Shown: positions 41,901 through 50,742 of the stretch, piece after piece | How the letters are laid out: each line of letters begins with the position of its first letter | Numbering within the stretch: position 1 is the stretch's first letter | Virus record (IMG/VR): IMGVR_UViG_3300025767_000028 | Span: 1-51,794 of that record | Strand: one strand, 5' to 3' | Length of the DNA: 51,794 nucleotides | DNA from: a virus | Made by a program: the position numbers and the translations under genes | The notes under the pieces: model-generated | Databases searched by the model: none | What the model saw: only the letters and a program-made list of their open reading frames with translations | Told to the model about the DNA's origin: nothing

Positions 41901-44011
41901 CTGGTCAAAAATTTACTAGTGAACCTATATTTAGTGGAGATGTATATATTAATAGGTATACAGAAAAAACAGTCATGCCTATATTTTCTGATTTTTTAAA
42001 TGGACAACCTGATCAATATACTTATGATTATTTACAACGTATAAATATACCATATCCAAGATTTTGGATGGATACTAGAAAATTTGATATGACTGGATTA
42101 GGTCAAGAAATAGCTACTTTTAGTTTAGCATCAACAAGTGATCCTTTACCAAATGATTTATTTTATTTAGATAGAGGTAATAGTTCTTGTAATAGCAACA
42201 TTGGAAGTTTATTAGGTAGTGGTAGTGATCCTAATCCATCTTTTGCTATGAGATATGCTTACATGTATACTCATTGTAATGGTATCCAAGATTTTTTTGT
42301 TGAGTCTGAGTATAATTTAGCGCATAGAGATTGGGATGATACAGATGATAAACGTCATTATGATTATATAGAGTATGCAGAAACGGATGGTTTGTTTCAT
42401 GCTGACATAATAAAGAAAGGTAATTTTTATAAATATGATTTATCATTAAGCATTTCTAAATTTGTTACACAAGTAACATCTTTTGGTAATGTTCAACCAA
42501 GGGATTATGACCCTAGTGTTGCCGAAAGTTGTTATCAATATTACCCAAAAAGATTATTATATTCTTTAAGATCTCAACAAGAATCTAAAAAAGATTTTTG
42601 GAGGGTGTTCTTACCAAATAATTATAAAGATTTTAAAACAAAGGTTAATACTATAAAACCTATTAGTAAGAGTGGAGCTGTGATATTATTTCCATATCAG
42701 TCTCCTGTAATGTTTCAAGGTGTTGATACTTTACAAACAGATCTAGGTACTAAAGTTACAATAGGTGATGGTGGTCTATTTAACCAACCACTTCAAAATA
42801 TTGTAAATTCAGATTTATCAAATGAATATGGTTCATCTGAAAGTATGAGAGGTGTTATTAATACACCTTTTGGTTTATTTTTTATCTCTCAAGCACAAGG
42901 TAAGATATTTCATTATACCGGAAAACTTGATAACATTGCTAATGCAGGAATGAAACAATGGTTTAATAAATATTTACCATCAATATTAGTTAGACAATTT
43001 CCTGATTTAGAACAAAGCCCATTATCAGATAACCCTGTTGTTGGAGTTGGTTGTCAAGCAATTTATGATCCTAATTATGATATAGTTTATTTTACTAAAA
43101 AAGATTATAAATTAAAGGAAAAATATGTACCTGATTTAAATAATGAAGAAGCAGATCAAACAGGTAAAGTTTTACTTATTGATAATACATTTTATTATAT
43201 GGGTGTAGGTGCTTCTAAAATTAAATTGGAAATAGGAAACCCTATATTTTTTGAAGATGCATCATGGACTGTATCATATGATCCTAAATCAAGAACTTGG
43301 ATTTCATTTCATGATTGGCATCCTGAACTTGTGCTACCAAGTATTAATCATTTCTTTACTACTAAAACAAATAACAGCGCAGCAGTTACAGATAAAGGAG
43401 GTATATGGAGACATAATGCAACTTGTCAAAGCTATGCTAAATATTATGATGAAGAATACCCATGGGAAGTAGAAATAATAGAAAACACAGGTCAAAATGT
43501 TATGACATTAAAAAGTGTTGAATATCAATTAGAATCTTATGTGTATGATGGTGATCTTATAAATGGTTGTGGTGATGATAGATGGCATGATTTAGATTAC
43601 AATTTTGATGAATCTATTATATATAATTCAGAACAAATATCAGGATTATTAAAATTAGAGATGCATCCTAAAGAAGATCCATATGCAATGATTCAATATC
43701 CTTTAGTAGGATTTAATGATATTAAAATTCTATATTCTAAAGAAGAACAAAAATTTAGATTTAATCAGTTCTATGACATTACTAACGATAGAGGTGAATT
43801 TACTGGTGTTCAAAATAATCAGTTTATTACCCAAGTAAATGGTTATATTAAAGACTTAAATAATGTAAATCTTAATTATAATAAAGAAGAAATTCAACAT
43901 AAAAAATTTAGACATTATTATAATAAAATACTTTTTAGAAGAAAAAAATCTAAAAATAGAAAAATGCTTTTTAAACTAGCTAATACTAAATTAAATTTAT
44001 CTTTTAGGTAA
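38969..44011 (+). CDS. Giant tail-stabilisation/muzzle-type protein (1,680 aa)
   Basis: The start (TVDSRTFLKGMVKDTNASFQAKESWSHARNAINNS) is the hallmark of the crAss-like stabilisation/tail-nozzle family, a large beta-rich protein at the distal end of the tail tube. Glycine/alanine-rich hydrophobic stretches at about 668-690 (NGGAIIAAIIGVGYAINQV) and 715-765 look membrane-active or flexible. The C-terminus is basic (RRKKSKNRKMLFKLANTK). It probably closes the tube and opens it on infection. The stop overlaps the next ATG by 1 nt. Confidence 0.88.
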   Translation: MAKKRVNKAKPKMQNTSTVDSRTFLKGMVKDTNASFQAKESWSHARNAINNSVDGDLAVLGNEPANISCAAAPYTIIGAIHLYADQWVIYSTDDINSEIGRFDDSKCEYKTIVNDQCLQFNRKNLVVGAGKENFDCSWQVYWDDGKNPSRTLNIDNIPYKQIIVSGKDPCVIYEDTNELDCEKIRLAPLLDTPCVDIRKSESGGQLRNGSYQAYVAYTVNEQRVTDYIGISNIQSVFDHLGGSGSLVINVSNLDKEFDYFELVILSNNQEQTVAKKIGLYSTETSAIQVDYIDQSLVTIPLELIPLRTPAYEKSDAMFVVNDYLIRKGPREQFDFNYQPLANKIKCKWTVAEYDSTYYYKGGNKVGFLRDEQYAFFIRWIYNTGERSSSYHIPGREPRVNGFNQFGQTINETTQASTSNVNALSSDEKNWQVYNTATLTNNLNIPLDDGGVLIAKGDMAYWESTEIYSPIRPDIWGDLCGLPIRHHKMPTEETAQQVELTNDSKEKIRVLGVQFENISPPVDNDGNLLENIVGYEILRGSREGHKSILAKGIFRNMREYTIPEGGQNLGNDKGLYPNYPYNDLRPDVYFHDGKADPDTHRTDGCDNFGNSKRDFKPIQGYKKDYFTFHSPDLMFRRPFLNAYETRIYGELDGTSIGHFIKSENHPQNKLIRNGGAIIAAIIGVGYAINQVQGTREIEYEGPKGNMSSANFSFGGPAGVGNGPGVAQVGISAAVGAGLIGSTAADVIIATLIDDATSLASIVDGGSLAYVSQQVDAGIAKNLGNIPGILGGTTNNAYTFNTASSNLPRFVRLVLGTQIGATNIAIGGQEIIDLIYNLVKEEDFAFKHNSHGFYSNFTKRSKTQQYRTKTLNSNYLGSSFQEFEGHKINNLFRPATVAIATEDQLDDPGTKDISRYVVGGDADSDFGNSYLKKPEEFQSKTISCLYGGLKFQFDNQYGQLDGVKQVQMRGCIEFINAINPGQKFTSEPIFSGDVYINRYTEKTVMPIFSDFLNGQPDQYTYDYLQRINIPYPRFWMDTRKFDMTGLGQEIATFSLASTSDPLPNDLFYLDRGNSSCNSNIGSLLGSGSDPNPSFAMRYAYMYTHCNGIQDFFVESEYNLAHRDWDDTDDKRHYDYIEYAETDGLFHADIIKKGNFYKYDLSLSISKFVTQVTSFGNVQPRDYDPSVAESCYQYYPKRLLYSLRSQQESKKDFWRVFLPNNYKDFKTKVNTIKPISKSGAVILFPYQSPVMFQGVDTLQTDLGTKVTIGDGGLFNQPLQNIVNSDLSNEYGSSESMRGVINTPFGLFFISQAQGKIFHYTGKLDNIANAGMKQWFNKYLPSILVRQFPDLEQSPLSDNPVVGVGCQAIYDPNYDIVYFTKKDYKLKEKYVPDLNNEEADQTGKVLLIDNTFYYMGVGASKIKLEIGNPIFFEDASWTVSYDPKSRTWISFHDWHPELVLPSINHFFTTKTNNSAAVTDKGGIWRHNATCQSYAKYYDEEYPWEVEIIENTGQNVMTLKSVEYQLESYVYDGDLINGCGDDRWHDLDYNFDESIIYNSEQISGLLKLEMHPKEDPYAMIQYPLVGFNDIKILYSKEEQKFRFNQFYDITNDRGEFTGVQNNQFITQVNGYIKDLNNVNLNYNKEEIQHKKFRHYYNKILFRRKKSKNRKMLFKLANTKLNLSFR

Positions 44012-47000
44012 TGAAAAAGAAATTTGAATACACAGAAAGAATAGGATTACCGGGTGGACCTAATGAATACATAACTCATGTATCAGGTATATTTAGTACA
44101 GAGGGTTATAAATCAGATAGTCCTGATGTAAATAACCCTTTTAATATTATACCTTCAGGTGATATAACTATGAAAGGTGTAGACTTCCCTGTTATAGGTA
44201 TAGATAACTTAGGTAATAGTAAAGCTATGATACCAGGTAATGATTATAAATTTCCTGGTGATGTTGTATTTGAAACTCCAATGTATAAAAGAGGAGGTGC
44301 TCTTTTAACTAAGACTATGAAATGTAATAGTTGTGGTTGGTCATGGAAAGCTGCAGATGGTGGTAATGATGTAACAACTTGTCATAAGTGTGGGGGAGAA
44401 GCTTTACCTACAGCACAGAATGGGCGTGAACAGGCAACTATATCTGCTTACGAAGAACCAGCTTGGTATGAAAAAGCAGTAGACTATTTAGCAAGTCCTA
44501 TGACCGCTTTTGGTTACTTGGCTAGGAATCAAGACTTACCAGATAATTTACCAATTAGTGCAGAAAATAGAAATACATTTGATGGAGTAATTGATATGAT
44601 CAATCCATTTGCTTGGGCAAAGTATGCGGCATCCTCTAAACGTAATGTAGATCAAGGAGAATATCTTGATGCTGGGTTTGATGCATTAGGTGCAATACCT
44701 GTAGTACCCGCTTGGTTAGCGCAAGGTAAGAATGCTACTAAAGCAGGAAAAAATGTTATTAAAAATGCAGCTAAATATAAGGATGAGTTTATTCAGAAAG
44801 ATTTATATAAATATAACCCTTGGGCATATAATAATATAAACTCAAAGCTTCCAGAGTTTTTACAGTTTAATAAAGAAAATGAAAAATGGTTAAGACAAGT
44901 TGGGGAACCAGCAATTAGAGATGCACAAGCAACAGGTACTGTAAGAGAAATAGGTGAAGAAATAAGTCCGCGACTTTTTGCAGAAAAACTTGCTGCGTTA
45001 AAAAACCAACAAACAGGTGTAAGTTTTTCACTAGATAAAAGATATCCGGGACCATTTTTTCAAAAGGGAAAAACATTTTTTGATTATAACAAAAAGTCTA
45101 GACCTGGTTTAGATGGTATTCCTAATACTAGAGGAAGATCGGGAAGTGCTGATTATTTGATTGAGTTTAATCCATCAGATCCAATTAAATATCAAGGTAT
45201 GGATTCATACTTTCAACCAGCATATTTGAAAACCATGTCTCTTGACTCAAGGCTTTTTAATAAACAAATTGGAGATGTTGCTATTATGAAGCCTAAAATG
45301 AGAGATGTTGAGAATTTTAATTTTTATAAAAAGGATCCTTTTTGGGCTTATAAAAAAGCACCGTTAGATAAATTACAAGAAGGTGGTGAATATAAAGTAA
45401 AATCAGGAGATACATTTTATGGTATTGCTAATAAAAACAATATATCAAAAGAAGATTTGATAAAGGCTAATCCAGGAATAGATATTCAAAATCTTAAATT
45501 AAACCAAACTATTAAATTTCCTGCACAAGATAATGTACAAGATAACGTACAAAAACCTGAAGAAACATCTTGGAGTGATTATTTAAATCCTATGAATTGG
45601 GGTGTTAGTGATAGAGATGATGATGGTGATTTTAAACAAGCTTTTAGAGCAGCACGTGAAGCAGGTGAAGATGAATTTGTGTGGTATGGAAAAAGATATA
45701 CTACAGATCTTAAACCAACTAGTGCAAAGAATGCGACAGTTCAAGTTGAAAAAGTATCTGATAAATTAAATAAAGCTGTTAAAACAGAACCATTTGATAA
45801 TTATAAAATAACACCTCAGTTACTTTATAAGCAGGCTTTTGTAGAATCAAGATTAGACCCTAAAGCAAAAAATAGTTTAGGCTACATGGGATTAGGACAG
45901 ATAGGAGAAGGTGTTATAACAGATTATAAGAAAGCAACAGGTGTTAAAGAAGTAGATCCATTTAATCCAAGACAGAATCATGATGTTCAAGAATGGTCTA
46001 TGAATGAATTATACAATGCTTCATTTATAGATAAACCAGGTGCTACTGCAGAAAATAGATTAATTAAAGCTTTAGCTTCTTATAATTATGGGAGAGGTAA
46101 AGTAAAAGCCATATTAGAAGCAGAAAAAGCTAAAGGTAATGATATTTATAAAAGTAATGATTGGACAAAACAATTACCTAAAGAAACTAGAGAGTACATA
46201 GACATGATTGTCTATGATGGGGTAACAGAGAAAAGACCTGATGTTCAAACAAATTTTAAGAAAGCAACTAAAGAAGATAAATACAAAGATTTAAGAGAAT
46301 TGTATAAATATCAACTTAAAGGTGAAGTACCTAGTAAAAAAACAGAAGATTCTAAATATTCTATGCTTATGGATTCACCTTATTTTAAAAACGTTGGAGA
46401 TAAGTTTGAACAAGAACAAAGAATTGTTGCACAAGATAATACTAGGGTTAGTATACCTGCAGTTAATAAAGATTTAGTTAAGGTAAATAATTTAAAAAAA
46501 TTTGATATTGATCAAAGGGAATATCAATTTGATAAACCAACGGTAGCTCAAGACAATACATATGTAAAACCAATAAAACAAATAGACTATAGACGATTCA
46601 CAAAAGAACGATTTGATATTGCAGAAAGAGAATATGAAAGACCCAATTTAATAAGTGGTTTTACAGAAACTGTAAATGATTACAAACCAAAAAATAAATA
46701 TGAAAAGGATTATACTAATGCTTCAGAAACTGAAATTAAAGAATTACAAAAAACTTTAATTAAAGAAGGATATGGTAGTTTATTGGGTGATTTTGGGGAT
46801 AATGAAAATGGTGTGGATGGTAAGTTTGGACCTAAGACAAAAGCTGCATATGAAAGTTTAATTTCTGAAGGAGATTTGGGTTTAAATAATATAGATAAAT
46901 TTTACAAAAAATATTCTAATAATAATAAAATACCCGTTAAAAAACTTCAAGCTGAACTTGTAGAAAAAGGTTACTTGTCTGAAAAAACAAAAGAAGGTAA

Positions 47001-48651
47001 AACTAATATAGATGGTAAGTTTGGAGATAGAACTAAACAGGCTCTTCAAGAATATAATTCTTCAATAAATAGTGAAGACCCTCAATCTTTTATATTTAAT
47101 AAGATACCTAATAAATTAGAAGATCCAAGGTGTGCTGCGGGAATGTGTTCTATACTTGAAGACAACAATGTAATTACTGAATCATTAGGTGTAAAGTATA
47201 AAAATGCTTGGGACATTCATGAAAATATGATGAATGCAGGTAATAGTAAAAGTATATATAATATATATGATGAACCTGAATTTGTTACTTTGGGCCCAGA
47301 TACATCTGCTGAAGAACTTAAATCAATAACCAAAAAAGTTAAACAACGTTCACAAACAAAAGAATCAGATTATGCAGTTGGAGACATTGTTGGTTTGTAT
47401 TGGCCTAATTCAAAGTACCATGAAGAAACTTTGAAAAATTCAAAAACGTTTAATACACACGTTGGTTTTGTTTCTGATTTTGATAAGAATGGTAAACCCA
47501 TTATAACTCATAATGTTAACGGTAAAGTGTTACAGCAGCCGTATGATCAGCTTCAAACAACTTGGATATCAAGACCAGACAAAAATATAAAACTTAACAA
47601 AAAGTATGATGCTTCTGAATATCAAAATATAGAAGTAGATGAAAATCTTATTTCTAATTTTGAAGCAAAAAAAGAAAGACCTTTAACAACTAATGAAAAA
47701 GATGTTGTTAGTAATATAATGAAAAGGTCAAGATACAATGCACAAACTATTCCTGAAATGCTTAATTCATCAGTTGACAAAAATTGGTTGGAAGCAGCAA
47801 CATTTGCAATAACAGGTGTTGAAAGTTCTGCAGGAATTTCACCTAATACACCAAGAACTGCAGAAGAAGCGGCTAGTCAAAATTTTGGCTTGCAAGGACT
47901 AGCTTATGCATGGAAGGGTAAAACACCAGAAGATATATCATTAGGTGTGAGTAAAGTAAAATTTAATTCTTTAGATAATTTTGCAAAACAGTATTTTAAT
48001 ATTAATAGCGCAGAAGATCTGGCCAATGATAATAAAGCAGTAGATGCAGCAAGTTATTTATTAGTTAAACACTATGAGCTATTTAAAAATTATGCAAAGC
48101 AATATCCGGAGTTTGGATTATCAGATCAAGATGTAAAAAATATGTCTATACTTGCACATAATCAAGGTACAAATTTGTTATTGAAAACAGGTAGAAATTT
48201 ATCTGGCCCTGGGGATAATAGAACAATTGAAGAACAAATTGAAAGTTTAAGAAAATTATATCAAGGAAACATAAAAGATGTATCATCTACAAAATTAAAT
48301 CATCTTGGTAGTATTGGTGAACTTATTTATGATATTACTAATGATAAAGGTGATGAAAGTTATGTGTCTAAATCAAATAGATACATAAATGAAGTTTATA
48401 ATAAAAATAAAAAACAGTATGCAGATGTAAATAATAATAATACTTTTGATTCAAAAGTAATGGCAAAAGGCGGTGAATATCAAGTATTTAACAATTATGT
48501 AAATGGGATATATGATAATACACCAAAAGAAAAAGAAGCACAAAAAGTATATGACAAACTTAATAGAGTACATTATAAAGATGCAAAGAAAGCTGGAACA
48601 ACTGTACCAAACTATATTTTAAGTGTATTAATGAATGCAGGTAATGATTAG
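44011..48651 (+). CDS. Giant multi-enzyme cell-wall-opening virion protein (1,546 aa)
   Basis: In order: zinc ribbon C105-x-x-C108...C-x-x-C near 128; LysM at about 458-505 (YKVKSGDTFYGIANKNN); a lytic-transglycosylase-like domain at about 600-690 (E612 in VESRLDP, then GYMGLGQI); two peptidoglycan-binding repeats at about 905-960 and 973-1025 (GVDGKFGPKTK; NIDGKFGDRTK). A cysteine-peptidase-like segment follows (C1041 and C1046, HVGFV near 1150, THNVNG near 1166), then a second lysozyme-like domain at about 1255-1400 (E1271 in GVESSAG, NFGLQGL). This suggests an ejected enzyme that digests the wall for DNA entry. Confidence 0.85.
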   Translation: MKKKFEYTERIGLPGGPNEYITHVSGIFSTEGYKSDSPDVNNPFNIIPSGDITMKGVDFPVIGIDNLGNSKAMIPGNDYKFPGDVVFETPMYKRGGALLTKTMKCNSCGWSWKAADGGNDVTTCHKCGGEALPTAQNGREQATISAYEEPAWYEKAVDYLASPMTAFGYLARNQDLPDNLPISAENRNTFDGVIDMINPFAWAKYAASSKRNVDQGEYLDAGFDALGAIPVVPAWLAQGKNATKAGKNVIKNAAKYKDEFIQKDLYKYNPWAYNNINSKLPEFLQFNKENEKWLRQVGEPAIRDAQATGTVREIGEEISPRLFAEKLAALKNQQTGVSFSLDKRYPGPFFQKGKTFFDYNKKSRPGLDGIPNTRGRSGSADYLIEFNPSDPIKYQGMDSYFQPAYLKTMSLDSRLFNKQIGDVAIMKPKMRDVENFNFYKKDPFWAYKKAPLDKLQEGGEYKVKSGDTFYGIANKNNISKEDLIKANPGIDIQNLKLNQTIKFPAQDNVQDNVQKPEETSWSDYLNPMNWGVSDRDDDGDFKQAFRAAREAGEDEFVWYGKRYTTDLKPTSAKNATVQVEKVSDKLNKAVKTEPFDNYKITPQLLYKQAFVESRLDPKAKNSLGYMGLGQIGEGVITDYKKATGVKEVDPFNPRQNHDVQEWSMNELYNASFIDKPGATAENRLIKALASYNYGRGKVKAILEAEKAKGNDIYKSNDWTKQLPKETREYIDMIVYDGVTEKRPDVQTNFKKATKEDKYKDLRELYKYQLKGEVPSKKTEDSKYSMLMDSPYFKNVGDKFEQEQRIVAQDNTRVSIPAVNKDLVKVNNLKKFDIDQREYQFDKPTVAQDNTYVKPIKQIDYRRFTKERFDIAEREYERPNLISGFTETVNDYKPKNKYEKDYTNASETEIKELQKTLIKEGYGSLLGDFGDNENGVDGKFGPKTKAAYESLISEGDLGLNNIDKFYKKYSNNNKIPVKKLQAELVEKGYLSEKTKEGKTNIDGKFGDRTKQALQEYNSSINSEDPQSFIFNKIPNKLEDPRCAAGMCSILEDNNVITESLGVKYKNAWDIHENMMNAGNSKSIYNIYDEPEFVTLGPDTSAEELKSITKKVKQRSQTKESDYAVGDIVGLYWPNSKYHEETLKNSKTFNTHVGFVSDFDKNGKPIITHNVNGKVLQQPYDQLQTTWISRPDKNIKLNKKYDASEYQNIEVDENLISNFEAKKERPLTTNEKDVVSNIMKRSRYNAQTIPEMLNSSVDKNWLEAATFAITGVESSAGISPNTPRTAEEAASQNFGLQGLAYAWKGKTPEDISLGVSKVKFNSLDNFAKQYFNINSAEDLANDNKAVDAASYLLVKHYELFKNYAKQYPEFGLSDQDVKNMSILAHNQGTNLLLKTGRNLSGPGDNRTIEEQIESLRKLYQGNIKDVSSTKLNHLGSIGELIYDITNDKGDESYVSKSNRYINEVYNKNKKQYADVNNNNTFDSKVMAKGGEYQVFNNYVNGIYDNTPKEKEAQKVYDKLNRVHYKDAKKAGTTVPNYILSVLMNAGND

Positions 48652-48666
48652 GCAATCTCGTCAATA

Positions 48667-48686
48667 TTTTGTATATTAGTTATATA
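48667..48686 (+). promoter_or_regulatory. Recurrent promoter-like motif, copy 7
   Basis: TTTTGTATATTAGTTATATA at 48667-48686 ends 11 nt before the ATG at 48698, leaving at most a very short leader. Confidence 0.65.
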
Positions 48687-48697
48687 TAATACTATCA

Positions 48698-50740
48698 ATG
48701 AAAGCAAACAAAAAAAGTTTATATCAAGAAGGAGGTTCAGTAGCTAAGGATTCTATAAATCCTGTAGTTAGTGAGCTTTCAGATGTTATAAAAAATAATA
48801 TAGAAAGCGGCGGATCTCCAGAAGAAATATTAAAAACTTTTTTACTACAAGGTATTCCTGTAGATCAGCTTACATTGGCTTTTGAATCAGCAGGCTTAGA
48901 TCCTTCATTATTTGGTGAGTTGCTACAAAATGTTGAGATAATGATGGCTCAAGAAGAGCAAGCTCAACAACAACCTCAACAACCTTCACCAATTGAACCT
49001 TCAATGATGCAACCACAAAATGAAGAGCAACCTCCAATGCAATATGGTGGTAATGTTTCTTCAGGTTATTTATCACCAACTACACAAGATGAGCGTCCTA
49101 TTTATATGCCTCCTGTTCCTGCTAAAGGGAATGTATTAGGTGCTGCATTTTTATTAGATGATGCTGCTGGTAAATTTTTTGGAACATCTGATAAAGATGG
49201 TGACGGTTTAATGGATGGCACTTTTAAAGATTGGGAAGCTAAAAATGCTAGATATAAACAAAAACAACTTGATAATAAATCTTATGAAGTAGATTTTGGT
49301 TCTAACAATCCTAATGATTATATAGTTACAGCTGAAGATTTAGATAAAGGTAAACTTAGAACTAATGAAGAAATAGCCTCAGATGTTGCAAAGTATAGCA
49401 GACTTAACTTTGATCCAGAATCAAATAAATATACAGGAGCTCTTGCTTTTTCAGAAAATCAAGCTAAAACATTTGGTAAAAATCAAAACAAAAACACAAT
49501 AGCATTACAAGACTTTATTAATAACATATCTGACTACAGTAAAGAAGATAAAGAGATGTTACTGGAAGGAATGCAGTATGATAAAGGTAGGGGGATGTTT
49601 ATGAATGAAGAAGGAAGCTTTGGATCATATAGTCCTGGAACACAAGCAAACCTTACAGGCAGACAGCGTAAAGCACAGCAAGATTCTTTTAGAGATATAA
49701 TGTTGGGTATTCAAAGGTTAACACCTAATGCTATACCTACACTTCAAATTGAAGAGTCTAAAGCTCCGGTTAATTCTAATCAAAGAAGTATTTTAACAAT
49801 ACCAAATTCTGATAAACCAATGGTTGCTAATATACCAGACTTTAAAGAATGGTATGTTAAAAACTCACAATCTTTAATGGATAAAAGTAAAGCTGAAGCT
49901 AAAGAAATATATAATAATACCGAGTTTAAATATGGAGGTGATTTACCAAAAGCTCAATTAGGAATTCCGGATATGAATAGCCTTTCTACTTTTGTAAATC
50001 AATATTCACTACCTGACATGAATGAATATTTGCAAAATCAAGGACAAAGTGATTATGCTAGAGATACTCAAATAGTAGCAGATGCTCAGTTACAACAGAA
50101 ACAATCTAATTTAGGTCCTACACCTTTTGAAAAACAAACTCAAGAAGATTTTGGTTTAACTACACCTAGCATTAATAATATTGAAACTGATATTATTGAA
50201 AATGTAGAACCTAAAGTTACAAGAAAAAGAACAATAGGTAATGCAATTAATCAAGTTGAAGATTTTGTAAATTATAATCCGGGTATGCAAGCTTTTGGTG
50301 ATGTTTCAGATTTTGCTGTTAAAGGAGCAAATTTAGTTAATGAAATTTTTCAACAAAAAGAGTTTGATGATTACAGAAATAAGTTAAGAAATTCAACAGC
50401 TGCAGATAATATTTATTTAGCAACAGAAAATCCTGTAAATAAAAGAGGTACTTTTGATGCAAATTCAGGTTTAGCTGAACCAGATAATCTTGTTGATTAC
50501 TATGCTCAAGCAATGTATGGTAAAGAACTATATAAATCAGGAGGTGAGTTTCAACCTCATATGATGTTTGATCCTGTATCAGGAAAAGGTTATAAAGCTA
50601 ATGTAGAAGCAGATCATAATAGATTTGCTAAATTAGGTTTTTTACATCAAGATGAAATGCAAGGTGGTGGTGAAATAGAAATAGATAATGATACGCTAGC
50701 AGCATTAATAGCTGCAGGTGCAGATATAGAAATATTATAA
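48698..50740 (+). CDS. Virion cargo-type protein (680 aa)
   Basis: The protein has a helical N-terminus (SVAKDSINPVVSELSDVIKNN), a glutamine/proline-rich linker (about 85-115), a segment DKDGDGLMDGTFKDWE like an EF-hand loop (about 164-180), then long helical parts. It carries the linker motif KYGGDLPKAQLG at 411-422 and related GG elements at its start and end. It lies in the giant-virion-protein series where crAss-like phages keep proteins packed in or near the tail barrel and ejected. No enzyme motif seen. Confidence 0.75.
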   Translation: MKANKKSLYQEGGSVAKDSINPVVSELSDVIKNNIESGGSPEEILKTFLLQGIPVDQLTLAFESAGLDPSLFGELLQNVEIMMAQEEQAQQQPQQPSPIEPSMMQPQNEEQPPMQYGGNVSSGYLSPTTQDERPIYMPPVPAKGNVLGAAFLLDDAAGKFFGTSDKDGDGLMDGTFKDWEAKNARYKQKQLDNKSYEVDFGSNNPNDYIVTAEDLDKGKLRTNEEIASDVAKYSRLNFDPESNKYTGALAFSENQAKTFGKNQNKNTIALQDFINNISDYSKEDKEMLLEGMQYDKGRGMFMNEEGSFGSYSPGTQANLTGRQRKAQQDSFRDIMLGIQRLTPNAIPTLQIEESKAPVNSNQRSILTIPNSDKPMVANIPDFKEWYVKNSQSLMDKSKAEAKEIYNNTEFKYGGDLPKAQLGIPDMNSLSTFVNQYSLPDMNEYLQNQGQSDYARDTQIVADAQLQQKQSNLGPTPFEKQTQEDFGLTTPSINNIETDIIENVEPKVTRKRTIGNAINQVEDFVNYNPGMQAFGDVSDFAVKGANLVNEIFQQKEFDDYRNKLRNSTAADNIYLATENPVNKRGTFDANSGLAEPDNLVDYYAQAMYGKELYKSGGEFQPHMMFDPVSGKGYKANVEADHNRFAKLGFLHQDEMQGGGEIEIDNDTLAALIAAGADIEIL

Positions 50741-50742
50741 TC

